A DNA stretch of 64,000 nucleotides, from positions 1,162,501 through 1,226,500 of the forward strand of contig WPIO01000005.1 in NCBI GenBank assembly GCA_009760855.2, given 5' to 3'. Shown one piece after another: positions 49,206-62,659 of the stretch (positions within the stretch are counted from its first letter, which is position 1; each line of letters opens with the position of its first letter). A model generated the notes under the pieces. It saw only the letters and a program-made list of their open reading frames with translations. It was not told the DNA's origin and made no database searches. The translations under genes and the position numbers were made by a program. The stretch is from Cristatella mucedo (taxonomy: Eukaryota; Bryozoa; Phylactolaemata; Cristatellidae).

Positions 49206-49796
49206 TCTGCGACTCTGCTAGATATGAGGACCGAGCATTCACATCTGTACCCGATATCGAAGAGTATCCTCCGCACGGTAATGCAAGGAAACAGCTACCT
49301 AGACGGTGTCAAATTTTCAGTTTTAATTTAGTCGTTTATTTTCCCGGCCGTTGTGCTAGGTAACGTACGAGCGACCCAGCGTGTCGATTGAGGCAACGAC
49401 TAATCCAATTGAGCAGCTCGCTGCATTAGCTACGACGCCTAAGTCTCCTTAAGCTCCACTGGCAAGTTTCGATCCGTGACTGGTGAATGGTGATACGATA
49501 CCTGGGTACGATGCGCAGTCACATTAGTTTCTTCTGCACAGAGTACTCTTAGTGTCGTAGAGGATGAATTAACGGACTTTTTCTCAGAAGACTGTACGAC
49601 AAAGAACCTCGGAGCCGAACGGATTTCGCGAGCGAGTAGGACGCGAGCGAGGCGAGCGAAGGCTGGCGTGGCGAGCGGAGCAGCGAGCGGATTTTTTTAC
49701 AGCAGCTAGAGCGATTTCAGCGATCGAGAACCGCGCTAGTGCTCGTGGGAGAAGTCGAGAACGGCTTGTGGAAGGCGGAAGGTGCTGCTGCCCAAT

Positions 49797-49846
49797 TTGA
49801 AGTCTAAACAGTGCCCAACTTGAGTTGGGCACTGTTTAGACTTCAA
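49797..49846. repeat. 50-bp palindrome, 24-bp perfect arms
   Basis: Arms 49797-49820 and 49823-49846 are exact reverse complements, with a 2-base centre (TG). Core GTCTAAACAGTGCCCAACT. Could form a cruciform or an RNA hairpin. Confidence 0.95.
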
Positions 49847-50149
49847 CCAAATGTCACAACTTGAGACGCACAAGGTGGATTGAAACGCGAGCGGGCTTAG
49901 AATTGGGACACGACGATCGACGAATTGCTTAGAACTGCGACGACGCGGCCACCGGCGAAACGGCCGCGAATCTATCGTCGTTGCGGCGACATCATACGCG
50001 CCGCGCCTATCGGAAGGGGTGTACGGCGTACGAGCGAGCGCTTTTCATTTTTCGACCCACTGACGGGTCCGATCGCACGATCGCAAGCTAGGCCGACCGA
50101 CGTAACTGCAAAGGTGAGTGCCGACTGGAAGCAAAACTGAACGTGCGAA

Positions 50150-50290
50150 TATAATTAAATACAATTAATTTTCATAGGGCTCTAAGAGAACTTGATCTCT
50201 ATAAAGAGGCGCTTCGCGTATGCCACGGGACTCGAGCCCACGACCTCGGCCCGACCTTGGTCAGAACGAGCGCGTGAGCCACTCGGCCAA
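50150..50290 (-). mobile_element. tRNA-headed SINE with LINE-type tail, family B
   Basis: On the minus strand: A box TGGCCGAGTGG, a variable-arm-like region, B box GGCTCGAGTCC, then GTGGCATACGCGAAGCGCCT and the AGAGATCAAGTTCTCT hairpin typical of the resident LINE tail, ending in an AT-rich run. The best tRNA-like head in the window (Leu/Ser-like GGCCGAGTGG). Confidence 0.68.
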
Positions 50291-51538
50291 ACTATCGCGC
50301 GGCATCCGAAGCAATCCTAGTCCCAGCCAGCGAGCGACGCGGCGTGTGACTCGGACGGGACCGCGATTGCGAGCGAGGCATGGCGGCGGCTGCGGGTGGC
50401 GGGGGGGGGGGGGAGGGAGCCAGCCCGATCGAGTCCAAATTACCCGTGTCAAACGTCCAAGGCTGCTGCTTGCTGCTCATCGCCGAGTTCATCTGCATAG
50501 CGGCAGCAAGCGGCGGTTCGACGCTCGCCAAGCGAACGCTACGCCGCTGCCGACCGATCCCACGACTTCAAGGCGGCGTACGGCACTCGGAGGGATTGGG
50601 GTTCATGTCAAGCTACGGATTCGAAATCCCGGGCGGAAAAACCGCGAAACACGTCTAGCAGAGCGACCTTAATCTCAGCAGCGACAGGAGAGCGAAGGAC
50701 GCCGCCTCAACTTAAACTGCAACGCTAGCCATTAGAGTCTGCTTTACAGGCGGCGCGCCAAACTGCAAATTAGCCGTCGACGCCGTCGCTCGGACACGGA
50801 TTACTTATCAGCATTGGCCGGCGCCTCGCCGGCTCGTTGGACAATCGCCACTTTCCCCGGCGGCTCCGGCTAGCACTAGCGCGGACGCAGCCGCTTTACC
50901 GAGCAAGTTTTCGCAAGCCTTCCGCCCGACCGTCAGCGAACGCACTTTCAAAAAAGAAAAGGTCGAGCGACGCGGCGGAGCGTCTCCTCGCCGCCTCCTG
51001 CGGCGGCTAAGGCTGCGTGCGAGCAGCCAAACGGTAGCGCACGCCGAGCCGCAACGACGGAGCAGCGGTGCAGCGATGCAGACGGCGGCGGCGGCGGCAG
51101 CAGCTCGGCCAAGGCGGAGGCGGTCTGAGCCTCGATCTGAGCGTCGATTCGAGAACGAGACGAAATGCGAGCGACGATCGCCGCAGCCACGCAACCGTCG
51201 CCAGCCAGCGCTCGCTCGAGCGCCGCAGACTAGCTAGCGCACGACTTTCGGGAGCTTCCGGCGGCGCAGCTTAAAAATCGCCCGCGGCGGCCGAGCGCGC
51301 GCGGCTTAGCGACCGTTCAGCGAGCGCTCGTCTAACGGCCGGCGCAGGCTCGGAAGCGCGGCTCCGGAGTCGCTGTAGGAGGACGACGCACCGAGCTACT
51401 CAGGCAGCGGGCTACTCCCGCCGGGCCCCGGGTCTGTGCCCAGCAGGGCAAAGGCGATCGCCGCGCGGCGCAGCGCGGGCGCGCGCCTGAGCCGAGCTGC
51501 AGGCAGCCCAGCGCGGCTCGCCGCGAAGCTGGACGGAC

Positions 51539-51604
51539 GAGAGCCGCTTATGAGATAGCCGCTACGGGCAGCCTCGGCACGGCTATCTCTTTTAAGCGGC
51601 TCTC
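51539..51604. repeat. Inverted repeat with 23/25-bp arms
   Basis: GAGAGCCGCTTA-TGAGATAGCCG (51539-51561) pairs with 51580-51604, differing by a two-base insertion and one mismatch; the loop is 18 bases. It lies just left of dispersed repeat R1. Confidence 0.9.
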
Positions 51605-51622
51605 AGTCACGAGCAGCACCGA

Positions 51623-51770
51623 CTGTGGACTCGCTCCGCTGAGTCATAGTAGTTCCGACGCAGAAGAAAACGCTGCGCCATCTTGCCGCTTGACGGAAGT
51701 TCGCCATCTTACCGCGTGACGGAGGCAAGGACGGACTATCTCGCTGTAACTAGTAGGGATAATCAAGCGG
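51623..51770 (+). repeat. Dispersed repeat R1, copy 1
   Basis: Shares with 61314-61460 the order TGTGGACTCGCT-CGCTGAGT-ATAGTAGTTC, a doubled CGCCATCTTGCCGCTTGACGG-type module and an end near TCTCGCT-TAA-TAGTA. By eye about three quarters of bases agree. No TIR or tail of a known class. Confidence 0.65.
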
Positions 51771-52519
51771 CCAAGCTTACAGTTCGTATATCGCGGGGCT
51801 TGATTGCAGCCGCTTGAGGCGCTTCTGCCGCGCTGCTCTGCCGTACGGAAGTGAGAGTGTAGAATCATCGGAACTTTACTTTTTACTCTGCTATATATAT
51901 ATGCCAGGGCACGCGAACCTCGCGAGAGGCAGCAGCAGCAGAGCTCCATCCGTCCGTCTGCCAAGACAAAGCGAAAGGTTAAGCAGGATTAGGAGGATAA
52001 GGCATCGGCGGCAGAGCGGCGGACGAGAAATGTCTTACTCCAGCACGGGCTAGAGCTAAATAAAGCGCAGGCTCAACGTTGGCGCAGAAGCGCGAGCCTT
52101 TTGCCGAGTCGACTGAAGGAGGAATGACCGGAATGACGGCCATTTTGCGGAGCCACGCTTCGCTCATCGCGATGTGCGCTAGCGACTGACTGAGGTTCGT
52201 CGGACAGACAAATTGATGAGGTTCCAGATGTTCGCGAGAGCCCGAGACGAGACTCCGAATGCGCTACCTTTTGCGTGGCATCGCAGCTCGGTGGTCTGCC
52301 GAGCGGCCTGCCGCGGATGACTTGCAAGTCGGACTCGGGCGCTCAGCTTGCAGCGCCCTCAGCGTCGCCTGCCCACGATGCACGGCCAAATCTAACTCGG
52401 CGAGTTGCCCTGTTTCTTCCGCCACAACTGCCGAAACTCGGTCGAATGGCTGGCGCCGCTAACCGTGCCGCGAGCCGTGCTTGAAAGAAAAAGCCTAAGA
52501 ACGCTCTAGATCTCGCGTA

Positions 52520-52690
52520 GTGATAATAATAATTATGATAAGAATAATAATACATTTTGTTAAGCGCCCTCGCGGAAATGAATTTCTTTCTGGGCACTTT
52601 GCAAATGCTGTTCGCAAAACATGACCAAATGATCAATAGTAACCTTCGCAATGTTATCGAGCACAACGTTATAAGATGTGACGTGAACAG
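52520..52690 (-). mobile_element. LINE 3' tail and UTR fragment
   Basis: GATAATAATAATTATGATAAG, then AAGCGCCCTCGCGGAAATGAATTTCTTTCTGGGCACTTTGC and 3' UTR sequence like that at 36.4 kb. Confidence 0.7.
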
Positions 52691-53044
52691 GGTTGTGCCA
52701 TGCACGTGAGCACGCGCCGAGGTACAAGAACCTCACTGAAAACACCGAATGGAATCGGCGGCAACGCACGCAAGGTAAAAGGCAGCGCTGGCAAGGTGAA
52801 GGGCGCCAGCAAAGCGCCACGGATCTCTAACGCTCCGTACCTGACAGCGAGCCTACGAAGCTAGGCGACGGAATGCGTCGATCGGCGCCGAACTAAGCCA
52901 ATCTAAAGTACCCGACGTACCAACCAGCGCGGCGGCTCGCCGCCGCCACCCGCATACCAACCATCCTCCCTTCGCGAGGCTCTCTCCCTTCGCTCCATCC
53001 TTCAGGAAGGGGTCTGGGTCGGAGGAGCGACGCGCCGTCTATGT

Positions 53045-53149
<105 letters not shown>

Positions 53150-55904
53150 GGTACCTCGAGTCTTGCGGCGAGCGCTGCCTACGGCGCGCGATCGACTAGT
53201 GCTGCTTGCTGCTGCACTTGGTTCGACTATGCTCGACATTGTTCGATGCTTCTCCCACGAAGCCGCTCAGATTCTGCGACCCAGGGCGGCGAAAGGGCGA
53301 AGCAGTTCGCAGGCGCACGGCCCAAAATCCGGCGCTGCGAGTGCACACACCACACCTGCCGCTCCCTGTGGTAATTACGAGCCGCCGCCGCCGGGCTAGC
53401 CGCTACCCAGGACGCGCCGGGATCGCAAAGCGTTCGCGCTCCGTCTATACCTGCTACGAGCCACCCGGCCCGCGCCTCACAGCCCGCCGCCACCGCCGCG
53501 CCTCGGGACTGCTCGCCGGCTGATGACTGCGTACCCTGGCGGTCAAGCTCGCGACTCGGCGCCGTCAATCGCCGCCGGTTCCTCACAGGCGGTTGCGGTA
53601 CGGCGCGCCGGCCTGGCGAGTCCAGCCGCGAGGGCCGTGACCAGCAGCGTGTTCGGCAGCTGAGCCAGCTATAGAGGTCGGCGGCGCAATCGGACGCCGC
53701 TGGGTGCGGACCGTAACCGATCGCTAGCGGGGGTTTTTTGGGACGAGCAGCGTTCGACGCCTGGTGGGTGGGTTGGGGGCTTTCTTCCGCCGCCAGGCAG
53801 CCCGGCGAGGCCGCCGCGCATAAGTAGGTCAAGGTGCTGGCGGCTCGCGGCGCGTTGCGCGGGCCGAACGAAACCTTCAGCATCGCGCGGTTGGTGGTGA
53901 AAGATGACGTGCGGCTGAGCGGTGCGCTAGAGACTAGAGGGGTGCAGCGCTGGCTGCGTACGCATCCCAGCCGCCAGGCGACGGGCCGCCGAGACTTCCG
54001 TATCACCACGCCCCCACCGTACTGGTACTCCCGGGCCGCTGGCCCGAGCGCGCGCCGGTTCGGTATGCGCGGGTATGCTGGGGGGGGGGGGGCAGAAGCC
54101 GGGTCAGCCGGAGGTACGCGCCGCCCCCAACCGCGGCTGGCCAGCTATCTGGCGACGCGTCTGGCGCCGCCGACTTGGGCGTCGTCACGAACCTGGTTCC
54201 GTTTACTGCAGCGTCGCCGCCTGCCGAACGGAACGGCTGGGGGCTCGCTAACGCTGCAGCAGTCTCCGGAGCGCTCGGCCCGCCGCCCCTTCGCCCCCCC
54301 CCAGAGTCCCCCCGCGGGCGGGTGGCGAGCGAAAGCTCGTCGTCGAGCGCGCCGGGGTCGGCTATAGCGGCGGCGCCGGCACCGCCGCCGCTTTAGCCAG
54401 CGCCGCCCGCTCACAAACGGTGCCGTCCGAGGCACCGGCTTCTCGATCGCGATGGCCGACTGGTGCGCGCGCGCGCCGGACGTCCCGCCGGCCAATCCGT
54501 CTAGACCGCCGCGGGCGCCGCAGCAGCCTAGGCGGCCACGGTCAAACCGCCGCGGCCGCCGCCAAAACGCCGCCGCGGCCGTGGGCGCGCATACCTGGGT
54601 GGGTGCAAGCTGGACGCTCCCGCACGGGGCTCCGGCGCTCGGCCCGCCGCGTGTCGGCCTCTATCTATCCTCTAGGGCGCGGCTACTGCGGCTGCGGCGA
54701 CTGCGGCCGGTCGTTACTGAATGAAAGCCCGCTCATCGCACCGCGATTTTTCATTATGCCCACTTTTGCGGTTCGTGACCTTTACCTCCGCACCCGGAGA
54801 GCTCAGCTCTGACCTACTGGCGGCTGGCTTATTATAGAGTCGGCTGAGCTCAGACTCCCGGCGAGAAGCCGGCGGCCGGTGGCCCTCGACGCCCGGCGAC
54901 TGATTCGCCCTTCAGTTACGGCGAGCTGCTCTTTCACCGTTCGGTATGTACGGGCACCTGCAACTTAATAGCGGCCGCTCGCCCCGTAGATGCGAAAGCC
55001 TACCTACACATACGCGTCAACGCTCAACCTCGGCTTCGCGCTCCGAGCATCCGGTTCCGGTGTAAACAAAGCCATAAGGCCGTACTCGGGTCGGAGCGCC
55101 GCGCGGTATTGCCGACGCCAGCGCCACCTTGGCTGCACTTACGGCCGGTCCTGCCGCGCGTGCTTACTTCGTACTGCGACTGTGTACGAGCGCCAGGTAG
55201 GCGACAGGAACTTCGAACGCGCGCTAAGCGTGAGCCGAGCGCGCGAGTGGCGCGATACTCCGCGCGCGCGCCCTCTTTCATCCATGCGCGTCGAAGGACG
55301 AGCGCGCGGAGCACCGTAGCGCGCTCGCCGACCACCGCTCACAGACGCCGATGGCGCGAGCCGGGTGAGGAAGCGAAGCGCCGGCGCTCCGCGCTCGCGC
55401 GCCAGTCGGGGGTTCGTTGGAAATGCGCCGCCCCTTTTCGCGCGCCGTCCGATGACTCAGATCCGATGGCATCGGCCCACGCTGTCGCGCGTCGGCGCAT
55501 CCCCGCGATGTCTAAAGAGCGAGCGAGCGGGGACGGGTGGGCTTCTCCAAGCGCTCGGAATGCTTAGCCGCTCTTGAAGCATTCACTGGCGCGGTCCCGA
55601 CGGCGAAGCAGAGGTCGCCGGATGTGCGCGGCTGGCGCCCTCGTGCGGCGGAGCCGACGGATGGCGGCAGCCAATCGCTGGCGCCTGCAAATCGGAATGC
55701 GGAAGCTAGAAGGACCGGCACCTCCGGGCACCGAGAGCGCCGAGCTCGCTAAGCCGCCGCCCGCCCGCCGCGTACCGTCTGCTTTCAACCGCCGCATCGC
55801 CGAAGCAGCGGCAGGCAGGCGTTTCTAATGGCAAAAGTGGCCGAACTGTTCTGAAAGAAGCGCACCAGTCGAAAACGACGGCTGTTGGGTAACGGCGTCT
55901 GGGA

Positions 55905-55956
55905 CTACTTGTCCGGCTTCGACTCGTGCAGCACCTCCACGTTGCTACTCTCCATC
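55905..55956 (-). CDS. Candidate terminal exon, unknown gene
   Basis: A very good acceptor (GTCACTTCCTCTCCCTACAG) is followed by G plus 16 codons, MESSNVEVLHESKPDK, and a TAG. This looks like the last coding exon of a minus-strand gene whose earlier exons should lie at higher coordinates, toward 56-57 kb or beyond. A short C-terminal tail cannot identify the gene. It is the only coding sign I trust in the GC-rich block. Confidence 0.35.
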
Positions 55957-56227
55957 CTGTAGGGAGAGGAAGTGACGTCGCACTGCGGACGCGAGCGGCG
56001 CCGGCTCGAACGGCCGTGAAGATCGATCGAGCCGCGGCGGTTCGGCATTCGGGCCGGCACCGCTGCGGCTACGACGCCGCTGGGATCTCCTGCGTCAGCT
56101 AAGCACCGGCTTCGCGCTCTGCTGCATCCCTAGACAAACTATTGCCCGATTTCTGCTGCGCTACTTTTCTTTCGGCTGAAAAAACCTATGCTGAGACCGA
56201 AGGGTCTGTGGAGTGCAGACCTGGGTA

Positions 56228-56385
56228 GTAATAATGAATATAAGAATAAAGATAACATGGCGTCAACGTAGCACCCTAAGAGTTGGAAATCTCTGTCCAC
56301 CTAGACGCCGACGGCACATTCTTAATTCGAAATTCACATCATGATAAAAACAATGCATTTGATAAAGCGCATACAAAATGCTTAA
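56228..56385 (-). mobile_element. Decayed LINE tail fragments
   Basis: GCACCCTAAGAGTTGGAAATCTCTGTCCACCTAG and, further on, ACAATGCATTTGATAAAGCGC, both minus-tail remnants. Confidence 0.45.
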
Positions 56386-56545
56386 TGCTGAGACGTTAGC
56401 GAACGCGGGCGGGTCGACGAACACTTTCCCTTAACTCCGCCGGCGCGGCAGCGAGCTTGCGGCATAGCCATCCACTGTGTCGTAATCAGCGGTCGACTCT
56501 CAGCAAAGCCCGCCTCCCCCCGCCGCCCCGCCTCCTGGCCCCGCG

Positions 56546-56570
56546 TCTCTCTCTCACACTCTCTCTCTCA

Positions 56571-56645
<75 letters not shown>

Positions 56646-56660
56646 CCCTCTCTCTCTCTC
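56546..56660. repeat. (CT)n microsatellite
   Basis: CT run with few interruptions, about 115 bases, in the GC-rich block. Confidence 0.97.
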
Positions 56661-57477
56661 TGTCTGAGAGTGCACGCTTTCGAGCACTCATTGTCAGCGT
56701 CCATCCAAGCGAACTACCTCATTATCCAGAGGTCATTGTCCAGAGGTCAAGACTTGTACTCGAAGCTTTCGAGCGCTTCTTCTCTTCGCTCGTGCCCGCC
56801 AGAGCAGAGCGACAGCAGCGTCCCCTGCCGAGTAGTCAGTCAGCTCTGCGTAGGCGTGGCGCTGGTTTCTGCAAAGGGGGAGGAGGAGGTAGACTACGGG
56901 GAAACGACCTTTTTTGGCGGCGTATTGCTGGAAGATTGGTCGCGACTTCATTTTCGTGACCGTCGCTCTGTCGCTAAACGTGCAAGCACCCTTGATCTTA
57001 GTCCATTGGTTGGTAAGGCTCTCGTCCGTTCGCTCGCCCGAGCCTTGCGTTCACGTCCTGCTGCAGGCAAATGCTCGCTGCTCGCTGTAAGCGCGGCGAT
57101 AGCGGCTAAAAGTTCTTGTACGGCTGCGTTAGTGAGCTGCTGTTAAATCGGCTGCTTCTCGTTTCACTATTGCGGCGGCCATTTCCTGTCCCGGCCTCTC
57201 GCTCGCAGCCACGACCGTCGAGCCTTGCATCGCTGGGCGTTCGCTAGTAAATTTCCGCACTCGCCACTCGTATTCTATTGCGTGTAAACTCTCTTCTGTA
57301 ATGCGCGTTGTCGGTTGTGGGGGGTGGGCGGGCCGAGCAACTTTTGCTCGCTGCGTGTAGTTAAGCATTTGTAACTGATTCGATGCTGAGCAGTTTCCGG
57401 TCATACGGAATGCGACCTCGTAAGGAAGATCACTCAGAAATTGGATAGCCGTTTCTGTCCAATATTAAACATAATAC

Positions 57478-57640
57478 ATTGTAAAATTTAATTTATTTCT
57501 ATTGCGCCCAAAGAGAAGTGGATCTCTATCCAGGTGCTTTACATATGCCGCAGGGCTCGAGTCCACGATCTCGGTCGTCAGAGGCGAGCACCTTGACCTC
57601 TGCCATCAAGGGCGAGCACCTTAACCACACCAGGGCATTA
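57478..57640 (-). mobile_element. tRNA-headed SINE with LINE-type tail, family B
   Basis: On the minus strand: a head with GGTGTGGTTAAGGTGCTCGCC partly duplicated, B box GGACTCGAGCC, then GCGGCATATGTAAAGCACCT and an AGAGAT...TTCTCT hairpin, ending in an AT-rich tail. The head duplication is specific to this copy. Confidence 0.65.
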
Positions 57641-57644
57641 GTTT

Positions 57645-59090
57645 GCTATTTTTTTCACATACCTCATACCATTATGACTGGCAAGAATTTTAGGACATTA
57701 CACAGTTGAAGCCTCTCTAACTTATTTACAATGAAAAATCGATGTTCACTTCATTTGACTAGCCAGAGGCAGCCGAGCCTCGGCGTTTGGGGGGTCCCCT
57801 TAGCCTTTACCTGTACAGACGTAGTAGCTCTGCCAGTACATCCGGGTTGAATTGTTTCGGCGCACGCTTTCAGAGGCAGCGCCGCGGCTCATGCTAATGA
57901 TATTTTAATGCTCTGTGCCGTTTTTGCTGAGGGGAAATTTGGATGAATCTTGGACTACGAAGCCAAAAAAATTGAATGCACTGCAATGTCATATTATGTG
58001 CAGATAAAATAGAGCAGATAAACTCAGGAGGCGGTCAGAACCGATTCAAAAACTATCGGCAATTATATAAAGCGCATAGTTGGAGTCCTGATGCTGCGAC
58101 GGTTAGGCCATTTGACACAGAGCACGAAGCTGAATTACAGCACTCGTATTATTCGTGTTTTAACCCAGATCGACACCTCGGCACCAAGACCAAGGACAAA
58201 TAAAAATTTGGAACCCAATTTACCTTTTTTCTCTCGAATTAATTAACATTTTGCCTCATTAACAATTTGTCTAACCGGCTCCTATTGAAGGAGGCTCAAC
58301 TAACATTGATTTTAACTTTTTAAAAGTACCACCACTCCCTTAATTTTCCACAATGACGCTCAAGGAATGAACTTACGGAAATGAATTGATGATACCCTAA
58401 TGTCACAGCTACTGATAGACAAAATTGTGAACATTCAACCAGAGTGAGTAAATTTGCGTTTTTAATCCGCCATGCCTTAGCGGGTTCATCATCAGATACT
58501 CACTTTCCGGGTGTACTCTTGGTGAAAGATTGGTTTTAACTTATTTATTCAGTAGAATTTTTGCACCACCAGGAATCAGATTCCCTTCTTTATTATAAGA
58601 AACGGTAGAAATGGCTAGCTAATTATTTTACCACCTCTCTGTTCTAATCAGGAATGCCAGTCGGGCGTCTGTTGTTAGTCGTCATTGGGCCAGACAGAAG
58701 CTGCTGAAGCAAATCTGAAATCTGCGCAAAAAGGCAAATAAAATTTAGAAAAAACTCAAAAAAATCTGCCTAAGATGGCGGGGTTTTGCACAGCGCAGTT
58801 ATTTACAATAAAGCTTAGAATAAATCCCAATCTGTAGCATAATGATGGAACATGGAAATTTAATTCAATATAAAAATAACATCAACGGGCATGCCGTCGT
58901 AGAGCACAAAAAGGGCATTAGCGTCAAGTACAAACAAAATTAATAGCAATGCCTGACCAACATGAAGGTGCTAATGTTTGGTGTTTGAGAGCATCTAATG
59001 TTGGCCAAGAATTAAATATACACAGAAATCCGCTAATTTGAAGACACATGCTACTGAGTCATTAGACTCTTTGCATTGAAGACCTAAAGT
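57645..59090. other. AT-rich unique DNA, no recognised feature
   Basis: Sharp drop in GC after the CpG-dense block; short open frames only (for example 57976-58203 plus), no splice-supported exon. Confidence 0.4.
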
Positions 59091-59106
59091 TCGGGATGTT
59101 GTTCAA

Positions 59107-59812
<706 letters not shown>

Positions 59813-60034
59813 GCAGCATGGTCAGCTGCGAGGGTCAAGAATGCACGCAGTCTTAAAATTTCGAGTGGGTTTGAAGTGGCCTTGTGGGCTTTTCTTTCGA
59901 CTTTCTGCATGCATTGTGAGCAATATTGACGCAAGAACTGCTCAGGATCTGATGTATTCTGCAACCGACCCGGTACTTGCTTATCGAGCCATTCTACGCC
60001 AGTACCCGGTAATTGCATCATAATTAATCTGAAA

Positions 60035-60090
60035 GTAATATAATGTAGTATATATAATGTATATAATGTATATAATGTAGTATATAGTAA
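60035..60090. repeat. Short AT-rich tandem repeat (TATATAATG)n
   Basis: Units of TATATAATG and GTAGTATATA, about 55 bases. Confidence 0.85.
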
Positions 60091-60554
60091 TGCAGTCAGC
60101 TACAAACTGATGTACCCGAGGACCTGCTGACGACTTCAACACAAAGCATCACAACACTCCTTAGTGTGCTTAAACTGAAAAAAGAGCTTGATCGTTCATG
60201 AAGTTTAGCACAGCGTCTCTCAGAACAAGCTTTAATCTTCCCAGCGGATTTCCCGACTCTTGCACTTCATCTTCAAGAAGTTTCTTGAGGTATTCCCCGT
60301 AGGCCTAATACTCCACAGCTAGGTACCATTACAATCCACATGTTAGAACAGAGATGAAATGTAGTTTTTGCTTAGGTGCACTTTTACCTCACCAAATCCT
60401 GCATTAAAGAGAGAAAGATATCCAGTACGAGGTTCATTGAGGTTAGTATAAGCCTTCAAAAACACCACTGAGAGCTTGTTTGATAAATATGCCTCCGTCG
60501 ATCGCGAACAGCAGCGTGTCACTGCGTACCTACGAATGAATTTGCACTCAACCT

Positions 60555-61295
60555 GGTGGTCCCGTTCCTAGTGACCTTTCACTAGACGACCACATCAGCT
60601 CTACTCTCAAGCCTGCCTTTCACCTTCATAAAGTTGCAAAATTCGGTCCTGCTTAGACAAGGATGCAAAATCCAAGCTAGCCCTTTCGTTTGTGACATCA
60701 CTTCTCGCCTTTTCCAACTCACTATTTGCACGTCTTTAGGCCTGTGCACAAAGGCTCTGAAGAGTTTGCACAAAATTCTGCATCCAGGTTTTTCTGTCGT
60801 GAGCAATGCAGTTGCCACATTGCACCAGCACACTCAGCGACCCGCATCGACGGCTTCCCCATCGCGAAGACTTTTTCAAGGACGTTACATTAGGTCCATC
60901 GATTCTCGTGATCCGGCCTATCTACCAGAACTACTCCCCAATCAAGCGAGGCTCAATCCCACCTCTCGCTCTTCTTTCTCAAGTCGCTCAGCAGTGCCTC
61001 AAACCAATTTCAAGTCCTTTAGCGACCGTGCCTTTAGTTTATATGCTCCCAAAGCATTGAACTCACCTCATTAAATCCTCCTCCGAATCGACTACATTTT
61101 AAAGTTTGCTAAAACACGCATGCTCCTCGCAGTATTTGCTGGATCCGTGTTAATTATCATTCTCGCGCTTATGCGTGCTAACACTGAGCATGTCAGCACA
61201 AATCAATCGACACGCTTCATTTCCAGCACATCACGATTGCTGAGAAGGAAATTTAGTTCTCTGATGGTGCTTAACATATGTCTTATTCTTATTAT
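60555..61295 (+). mobile_element. L2/CR1-like LINE 3' fragment
   Basis: Plus strand SLDDHISSTLKPAFHLHKVA, then decayed thumb and C-terminal blocks (LPELLPNQARLNPTSRSS, SFSDRAFSLYAPKALNS), 3' UTR with GCTTATGCGTGCTAACACTG and a tail ending TCTTATTCTTATTATTA. Confidence 0.8.
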
Positions 61296-61313
61296 TACGA
61301 CCAGGTCACTGCC

Positions 61314-61460
61314 TGTGGACTCGCTTCGCTGAGTTATAGTAGTTCTATCGCGGAAGACACAGCTGTGCCATTTTGCCTCTTGAGCGAAGTGCACCATCCT
61401 ACCGAGTGATGGAGGGAAATGCGGTCTTTCTCGCTTTAATTAGTAAATTTCTATGGAGTT
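61314..61460 (+). repeat. Dispersed repeat R1, copy 2
   Basis: Second copy of the repeat at 51623-51770, same orientation, also carrying two tandem modules (TGCCATTTTGCCTCTTGAGCG and CACCATCCTACCGAGTGATGG). It directly follows a LINE tail. Confidence 0.65.
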
Positions 61461-61464
61461 TGGA

Positions 61465-62655
61465 ATTCATTTCAATGGCAATCTTAATAATGCTAGTTTT
61501 TATCAATATTTGGCAGACAGTTGCATAGATAGCATATCCAGAAACTTTATTGATGTTGGAGTAACATCAAGTACACTACCTAAAGTCGCCGAAAGCAGCT
61601 CTCCCAGAATGTCCATATTTTTGTCCAAGACTACATAAATTGGCTTGCGGTTGACATCATGTTTGAGGCTATGATCATAACGGGGTCGTAGCAACGGTAG
61701 ATTATCAGTTCTTAGATCCAAGGTTGCAGCTAATACAGCACCTCCTTAGCTGATGTATTTTCCAAGGAAGCTATCCAATTTTGAAGCTTTCTCAAGAGGG
61801 AAGTCTACGAAACGAACGAAGCTCGATCGGCCGGATCCTTAACGTGTGTCAAAGAGCCACGTATGCCGCCGATTTGGTGGTAGCAATCTATGTAGCGGTT
61901 GACTGCATCATGAGAGAATCATCTGCTAGATAGGTAACGTCGTGCTCAGCTCGTTACTGGGGATAGCTATTGGGAGAGTAATTTCGCGGCGGCAGCCATC
62001 GTAGTGACAATGAGAACGAGGCTCGAGCTCTGGACTACAAATGCTGCACCAAACTAGTGCGATAATGAGCAATATTGTTTAATGCTTGGTGCTGTAGAGA
62101 TATTACTGATATTGAATTTCCCTTTGGGAAACTAGTTTTTCTTTCGCAGTCTTTTTCGAAGCCATGTACTCTATGGTAGTTTCTCGCCGGGTACGATGTA
62201 GCAGGATTTGTAGCCGATTCGCGGTAATCGTAGTTGGGTCTGTGGCATTTATTGCCTTGTTATTGCGGGGTATGATAGCAATCGGTGGCTTACAATTCAA
62301 AAATGTTTCTAAAAAAATTCTGAGTGACGTCAACCGAGGTAGTTAAATTCTTCGATCGGCCAGGAAACTCCGGGCTAACATCCATTATTAGTTCAAAATT
62401 TTCGCACGCGGTTATACCATCTAGCCCTAATAAATATACATTGCTGTAGACTTTCATTAAATACAAAAGATTTGCGTGTTATATTTAAAAAAAGAACTTT
62501 GCTTGATTCTTGTCGAAAGGCCGTGACGGAACAACATTCTCACCTACTTTCGCAAACGTTCTAGGCTTAGTGCTCAGCTACAGTAGTTTTTGCCTCAGTT
62601 CGCATTCACGTTTTCTAAGAGCAAATCGTCGCCTGTCTATTTCTTCATAGTAATA
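61465..62655. other. Unique DNA, possible minus exon near 61.6-61.75 kb
   Basis: A minus-strand segment with KPIYVVLDKNMDILGELLSA and a nearby donor looks protein-like, and weakly recalls Sec1-family LVLxDRNxDL strands, but context is missing. The rest is unassigned. Confidence 0.25.
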
Positions 62656-62659
62656 AGAA

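Noticed and set aside
53227-54495. Long overlapping open frames on both strands in the GC-rich block
   Set aside because: Stop codons are rare in GC-rich DNA; composition is Arg/Ala/Pro/Ser-rich in all frames and no family or splice signal supports any.
61601-61750. Sec1/Munc18-family exon
   Set aside because: Only one strand-like match (VVLDKNMDIL); too short and without supporting exons.
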